NCBI GenBank assembly: GCA_027295775.1
Contig: JAPUKG010000327.1
Coordinates: 1 to 33,095, forward strand
Source: Pseudomonadota bacterium
GTDB taxonomy: Bacteria > Myxococcota_A > UBA9160 > UBA4427
Direction of reading: 5' to 3'
Length of the DNA: 33,095 bases
Positions 28,501-33,095 of the stretch are shown here, one piece after another. The notes beneath the pieces were generated by a model. The model saw nothing but the letters and a program-made list of their open reading frames with translations. It searched no databases and was not told where the DNA came from. The position numbers were made by a program, and so were the translations under genes. How positions within the stretch are numbered: position 1 is the stretch's first letter; the number at the start of each line of letters is the position of its first letter.

Positions 28501-29766
28501 CTACCAGAGCTCCGGACGGGTCCCCGGACAGGACCAGGCCTCGTCGTCCTCGTCCTCGTACTCGTAGTCGTCCTCATACTCCTCGTCGGGCACCCACGGC
28601 GGGTTGTAGGCACACTGAATCCACTCCGTAGAGACGAACTCGAGGACGTAGCTGCTGCCGAGGTTCTGGTAGGAGAACTCGATGGGTTCGATCCAGCCCG
28701 AGTCGTACAGGATGTCGAAGCCGATGCGCGGACGCGGGATGGCGTCGATGTACCGGGCCTCGACCAGGATGTCCAGAGTCTCGGGGTACTCTTCCCGCTC
28801 CTCGTAGTGGACGGCAAGGGCGTCGATCACCTGCTGGGCGCGGAAGAAGCGGGTCGCGGTGTAGTCGCCCGTCGCCATGGAACGCCCCACGAAGAGCGGT
28901 AGGAAGACCAGCGCAGCGCCGAGCGCCAGCGCGACCGAGCGCTGACGAAGCCGCTCCTCCCGCGAGGCGCCCCGTGCGATCGCGGCGAGTCCGAGGAGCA
29001 GCGCGCCGATCGGGAGCAGCGCGACGCGCAGCCCGGGGGAGGCCGGTCCGAAGCGCGACTCCAGCCACGCGTAGGGAACCGCCAGGCCGACTGCGAAGAG
29101 CAGGATCGCCAGGCCGGGGCGAGCGCCCCATTGGCTCGCGCCCAGCGCGGCCAGCGCCATCCCGAGCAGAAACCCCACCACGGCGTAGGCGCCAATCTCG
29201 AGCCCGAAGACGGAAACCGCCGGCCAGGGCGAGAAGTTGAAGGCCAGACTCTCGTCGGTGCCGGTGACGTTGCGCAGCAGAGCGGCCACCGCGAACAGGA
29301 TGGGCACATAGAGCACGAGCTTCCAGATCCAGTGCCGGCGCAGCCAGCTCGTGACGAGCAAGGGAGACGCGGCCGCCGCGCCGATCAGGAGTGCGGTGCA
29401 CACCATGGTCAGCGAGCCTCGCCAATAGAAGAAGTTCCAGGGCAGCCGGGCCTGGAAGCCGTAGAAGTTGAACAGGAGAACCGCCACGACGCACGAGAAG
29501 GCGAGCATCCGCGCGATCGCCGAGCGGGTGCAGGCGAACACGATCCCGGTGAGCGCGAGGGCGGGCAGCGCCAGGACGAAGGTGCCGAGCGCGATGTTCT
29601 CCTCCAACGCCTCGGCGCCCTCCCAGTAGAGCAGGAACTGATTCGGGTGCCACCACGCCGGTGCCAGGCGGCCGGCGTCGTAACCCAGGCCGTGGTGGAT
29701 CAGCGCCGCGTAGGCCAGGGCCCCGAGGACCGCACCCCAGCCCAGCAAGCGTCTGCCGGTATTCAT
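28501..29766 (-). CDS. Polytopic membrane protein with C-terminal pseudopilin-like soluble region and acidic tail
   Basis: Many hydrophobic segments, then VIDALAVHYEEREEYPETLDILVEARYIDAIPRPRIGFDILYDSG and tail DEEYEDDYEYEDEDDEAW; ATGA overlap with upstream gene. Confidence 0.8.
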   Translation of the reverse strand: MNTGRRLLGWGAVLGALAYAALIHHGLGYDAGRLAPAWWHPNQFLLYWEGAEALEENIALGTFVLALPALALTGIVFACTRSAIARMLAFSCVVAVLLFNFYGFQARLPWNFFYWRGSLTMVCTALLIGAAAASPLLVTSWLRRHWIWKLVLYVPILFAVAALLRNVTGTDESLAFNFSPWPAVSVFGLEIGAYAVVGFLLGMALAALGASQWGARPGLAILLFAVGLAVPYAWLESRFGPASPGLRVALLPIGALLLGLAAIARGASREERLRQRSVALALGAALVFLPLFVGRSMATGDYTATRFFRAQQVIDALAVHYEEREEYPETLDILVEARYIDAIPRPRIGFDILYDSGWIEPIEFSYQNLGSSYVLEFVSTEWIQCAYNPPWVPDEEYEDDYEYEDEDDEAWSCPGTRPELW

Positions 29767-30224
29767 CGCTTTCCCTTCTTCTCCTTCCCGCCTTCCTCGA
29801 GGTGCACCTTGGCGTGGACCCGCCTCCGCCCGGGCTTCGCCTCGCGGTCGCCGAGGCGGATCTGGGCCGAGATCTCGATGGTGCGCCCATCGAGGAGCCG
29901 CTCCGCCAGCTCGACCAGATCCACCTCTTCGAGGATGCGACCGAACTCCGCCGAGAGCCGGTCGATGAACTCGGCCCGGGCGCGATCGCTCTGCTGAGTC
30001 GCGAAGTCGACCCAGTCCTGGGGCAGAGTGTCGCCGAGCGCTTTGCGGAGCGCCTCCTCGGTGCTGAAGAAGCCCGTGAGGCCGAGGGCCATGGCGCGGC
30101 GAAGGAATTCGGGCAGGGCCGGCCCGCGGGTGATCGTGCCGTCCTCCGACGCGGAATCGTCGCCCGACACGGAATCGTCCGGATGGGGCGGCCGGGGGCC
30201 GTCGACGTGGTCGTTCCGGGCCAG
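29763..30224 (-). CDS. Phasin-like/hypothetical protein (start uncertain; possible CTG start)
   Basis: FLRRAMALGLTGFFSTEEALRKALGDTLPQDWVDFATQQSDRARAEFIDRLSAEFGRILEEVDLVELAERLLDGRTIEI. The 323-aa track ORF overlaps the divergent CBS gene; strong SD AAGGAGGAGA (RC of 30231-30240) lies 6 nt before CTG at 30224. Confidence 0.65.
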   Translation of the reverse strand: MARNDHVDGPRPPHPDDSVSGDDSASEDGTITRGPALPEFLRRAMALGLTGFFSTEEALRKALGDTLPQDWVDFATQQSDRARAEFIDRLSAEFGRILEEVDLVELAERLLDGRTIEISAQIRLGDREAKPGRRRVHAKVHLEEGGKEKKGKR

Positions 30225-30294
30225 AGTCGTTCTCCTCCTTCCCAAGAGTCCCGCGAGGCCCCAAGAGACAGGCCCCAGGGTGTAGACTCCTATT

Positions 30295-30789
30295 ATGGAC
30301 CGCGGCGTGGACCAAAGCACGGACCGACTTCCGGCCTCGGGGGCACCGTCGGCGCGTCCGTCCCGAACCCTGGTCCGGGACATCATGCAGACGCAGGTCG
30401 TGCGCATCAGCTCCGAGGAGCGCCTCTCCACCGTCGAGGACATCATGACGCTCGGGGGCGTGCGGCACATGCCCGTGGTGCGCGGCGGTGAGCTGGTGGG
30501 CGTGGTGTCGGAGCGCGATCTCCTGCGCGCCTCGCTCTCGAACCTGAACGCCTTCGGCTCCGAGCAGCGGCGCGCCTTCCTCCACGCCGTCGAGATCACC
30601 CGGGTGATGTCCGAGCCGCCCATCGTGATCGGCGAGGAGGACACGGTGGAGGCGGCTGCGCGCGTGCTGGGCGAGCGCAAGATCGGCTGCCTGCCCGTGG
30701 TGGACGGCGACGGCAAGCTGGTCGGACTGGTCACCGAGACCGACGTGCTCCGCTACTTCGCCGGTCTGGAGCCCGAGCCCCAGCCCTGA
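30295..30789 (+). CDS. Tandem CBS-domain protein
   Basis: VRDIMQTQVVRISSEERLSTVEDIMTLGGVRHMPVVRGGELVGVVSERDLL...VMSEPPIVIGEEDTVEAAARVLGERKIGCLPVVDGDGKLVGLVTETDVLRYF. Confidence 0.94.
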   Translation: MDRGVDQSTDRLPASGAPSARPSRTLVRDIMQTQVVRISSEERLSTVEDIMTLGGVRHMPVVRGGELVGVVSERDLLRASLSNLNAFGSEQRRAFLHAVEITRVMSEPPIVIGEEDTVEAAARVLGERKIGCLPVVDGDGKLVGLVTETDVLRYFAGLEPEPQP

Positions 30790-30826
30790 GCGCGCAGCAC
30801 GGCGTTGCCGCGGCGCGGGCGCTCTC

Positions 30827-32365
30827 CTACCCGCCCAGCTCTTTCCAGCGGCCGAGGATGTGGTGGGCGGTGCGGTCGGCGAGGGCGGCGGTGGTGATCT
30901 GGGGCGGGGCGCCCAGCGATGTGGGGAACACGCTCATGTCGGCGACGAACAGGCCCGGGACGTCGAAGCATTCGCCATAGGCGTTCACGACGCCGCGCGA
31001 CGGATCGCCGTTCATGCGGCAGGTCGATTGGGGGTGGGTGGAGGCGATGGGCATGTGGCCCTCGCGCACGCCGCGGCGGGTGATGACCGAGAGGTCGTCG
31101 CCCGGGGCGAGAATCGTGGCCTCGGGCAGGGTCGGGATCATGACCTTCCGGGCCCCGCCGGCGAAGAGCACCTCGGCGCAGTGGACGAGGCCTTCGGCGA
31201 GCTGGCGACGATCCTTTTCGGTGAGGCCGTACTCGATGCGGGGCTTTGCCAGCACGTCGCCGCTCTCGACCCGGCCCGCGCTCTCGTCGTGGAGCAGGAC
31301 GAGGAGTCCCACCATGCGGTCGAAGTGCCGCATCAGCTCGTAGTGATCGCGGCCGAAGCCCGGCAGCAGTGACGAGGTGAGGACGGGGAAGCCGCTGATC
31401 GGCATCAGCACGTACCCGGAGTGGGGATCGCGCTCCAGGTCGATGAACTCGTCCACGTAGTAGCTCTGGGGAATGCCCCGGTAGGGCTCGAAGGCGTCGT
31501 CCATGATGCCGGCCGCCATCACCGACGGATGGAGGTGGAGATTCGCGCCCAGCTGACCGGAGCTGCCGGCGAGGCCGCTCCGCAGCAGGATGTCCGGCGA
31601 CGCGACCGCACCCGCTGAGAGCACCACCACCTTCGCCTTCACCTCGATGTGGCCGCGGGCCTCTCCGTCGGGCCCGACGATGCGGGCCAGGACGCGGCGC
31701 GCCCGCCCGCCCTCCGCCTCGATCCGGTCGACCCGCGCGTTGGCGTAGATCCGGGCGCCCGCGCGATCCGCCCGCGGCACGTAGGTGACGAGCATGGACT
31801 GCTTGGCGTCGTAGCTGCAGCCGAGGATGCAGTAGCCGGCCTGGACGCAGCCCTTGCGGTTGTGCTTGGTGACGAAGCCGGAGTAGCCGAGTTTTTGGGC
31901 CCCCGCGCGCACCACCTGGTTTACGCGGTTCACCTCGTCCTCGCGGATCGGCACCACGTGGAGGTTCTTCTCCACGCGGGCGAAGGAGGGCTCGAGGGCC
32001 TCGGCGGTCAGCTCGTCGAGCCCGTGCTCCTCGCGCCACATGCGCAGGATGGGATCGGGGGCGCGGAAGCAGTAGCAGAGGTTGTGCACCGTCGAGCCGC
32101 CCACGTTGCGTCCCTGAAGGATCGTGAAGGCACCGTCGACGGTCTGGCGCATACCCGACTCCTCGAAGAGCCGCGGCAACATCTCCTCCTCGCGCTGGGT
32201 GAAGTCCACCGCCGTCCAGTAGTGGCCCTGCTCGAGCACGACCACGGAGCGCCCCGCCTCGGCCAGCTCCGCCGCCACCACCGCGCCCCCGGCGCCCGAG
32301 CCGATCACGCAGACGTCGGCGCGGAGCGTCAGGTCGCCGGCGTGGTCCTGCAGCGTGTCGATCAC
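30827..32365 (-). CDS. GMC family oxidoreductase (FAD-dependent)
   Basis: GTG start at 32365; ADVCVIGSGAGGAVVAAELAEAGRSVVVLEQG; GRNVGGSTVHN; STHPQSTCRMNGDPSRGVVNAYGECFDVPGLFVADMSVFPTSLGAPPQITTAALADRTA. Confidence 0.94.
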   Translation of the reverse strand: MIDTLQDHAGDLTLRADVCVIGSGAGGAVVAAELAEAGRSVVVLEQGHYWTAVDFTQREEEMLPRLFEESGMRQTVDGAFTILQGRNVGGSTVHNLCYCFRAPDPILRMWREEHGLDELTAEALEPSFARVEKNLHVVPIREDEVNRVNQVVRAGAQKLGYSGFVTKHNRKGCVQAGYCILGCSYDAKQSMLVTYVPRADRAGARIYANARVDRIEAEGGRARRVLARIVGPDGEARGHIEVKAKVVVLSAGAVASPDILLRSGLAGSSGQLGANLHLHPSVMAAGIMDDAFEPYRGIPQSYYVDEFIDLERDPHSGYVLMPISGFPVLTSSLLPGFGRDHYELMRHFDRMVGLLVLLHDESAGRVESGDVLAKPRIEYGLTEKDRRQLAEGLVHCAEVLFAGGARKVMIPTLPEATILAPGDDLSVITRRGVREGHMPIASTHPQSTCRMNGDPSRGVVNAYGECFDVPGLFVADMSVFPTSLGAPPQITTAALADRTAHHILGRWKELGG

Positions 32366-32931
32366 GGGGTCCTCCGGGCGAGGAGCGGTCCCCGGTAGCC
32401 GATCAGGGGCCAGGTCTCGTCCCGGCTGTAGTAGCCGAGGAAGGCCAGGTTGCGGAGCGCGGTGAAGGCCATGCGCCGCAGCGTGAGCGAGCTGGTCATC
32501 CACGCCCGGATCGAGGCGTCCTTCTCCGCGTCGGTCATGCGCGTGAAGCGCGAGAAGGTGAGATCGAAGACGAAGGGACCCCACTCGAAGAGCGCGAGCA
32601 CCAGGGGGAGCTGACCCGAGATCGCCGGGTCGGCGTGGCGCATGAGTTGGTCGAGGGTCTCGATGGCGCGGGTCTTGCGCACCGGGGGCGCCTCGGGCAC
32701 CCCGGTGTCCACCATGCGCTCGACGATCTGGGTGAGGATCTCGGTCTCAGACCGGGAGAAGAACCTCTCCGGGGATGCGGCGGCGAGCGTCTCGGCGGAT
32801 GCGGGCAGGGCGCGCAGACCGGCGCACCACGAGAGCGACGCCGCGAGTCCGCCGCCCAGGAACGCCCGCCGGCCGATCTGGGGCAGCCCGCTCCCGCCAC
32901 CTCTCTCGTGCCTGCGGGGCAGCTCGCTCAC
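32362..32931 (-). CDS. Twin-arginine-signal small subunit, gluconate 2-dehydrogenase subunit 3-like
   Basis: Tat motif GRRAFLGGGLAASLSW; ETEILTQIVERMVDTG...; GTGA overlap with GMC gene. Confidence 0.7.
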   Translation of the reverse strand: MSELPRRHERGGGSGLPQIGRRAFLGGGLAASLSWCAGLRALPASAETLAAASPERFFSRSETEILTQIVERMVDTGVPEAPPVRKTRAIETLDQLMRHADPAISGQLPLVLALFEWGPFVFDLTFSRFTRMTDAEKDASIRAWMTSSLTLRRMAFTALRNLAFLGYYSRDETWPLIGYRGPLLARRTP

Positions 32932-33095
32932 GCCGCCCTCCGCGCGCCGCGCTCGACGGCGCGACGAATGCCGAGGGGCAGCAGCCCGCGCTCGGGCCGG
33001 CGGGGCGCCGCCGCCGCCACGTCGATCCCGCTGTACGTGTTCCAGAACAGGATCGGTCCGCCCGGCGGCTCCGGGCCCCGGGCGAGGAGCGCCGC
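32928..33095 (-). CDS. C-terminal fragment, possibly PLP-dependent ACC deaminase/D-cysteine desulfhydrase family (truncated by window)
   Basis: Reverse translation AALLARGPEPPGGPILFWNTYSGIDVAAAAPRRPERGLLPLGIRRAVERGARRAA*; GPILFWNT resembles the C-terminal HTGG region of that family; GTGA overlap with downstream gene. Confidence 0.45.
   Translation of the reverse strand, partial: AALLARGPEPPGGPILFWNTYSGIDVAAAAPRRPERGLLPLGIRRAVERGARRAA

Overview
High-GC bacterial chromosomal window, probably from a deltaproteobacterial or Myxococcota/Desulfobacterota-like lineage (inferred from gene content and codon bias, not proven). It is gene-dense and mostly core-type. From left to right it holds: the 5' end of groES (minus strand) with a CIRCE-type HrcA operator; a two-gene uncharacterised operon; an acyltransferase-3/TetR operon divergent from lexA; two PTPS-like genes plus folE; a three-gene ABC-2 exporter; a patatin-like phospholipase, an SRPBCC protein and a SurA/PpiD-like PPIase; the rod-shape operon mreBCD-mrdA-rodA; a HAD-IB hydrolase; thioredoxin; a deoxyhypusine-synthase-like gene coupled to a macrodomain gene; a tetrapyrrole operon hemX/ccsA-like-hemA-hemC-cobA/hemD-hemB; a DUF4177-like ORF; an LLM flavin oxidoreductase and a UbiB/ABC1 kinase; a polytopic membrane protein with a pseudopilin-like tail; a phasin-like protein; a CBS-domain protein; and a GMC oxidoreductase with a Tat-signal small subunit. 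No rRNA, tRNA, CRISPR array or mobile element was recognised. The best leads are the DHS-like + macrodomain pair, the degenerate/intact PTPS tandem beside folE, the double inverted-repeat region upstream of groES, the mreB leader hairpin, and a possible CTG start / leaderless divergent pair at about 30.22-30.30 kb. Homology calls are from memory of family motifs; no searches were run.
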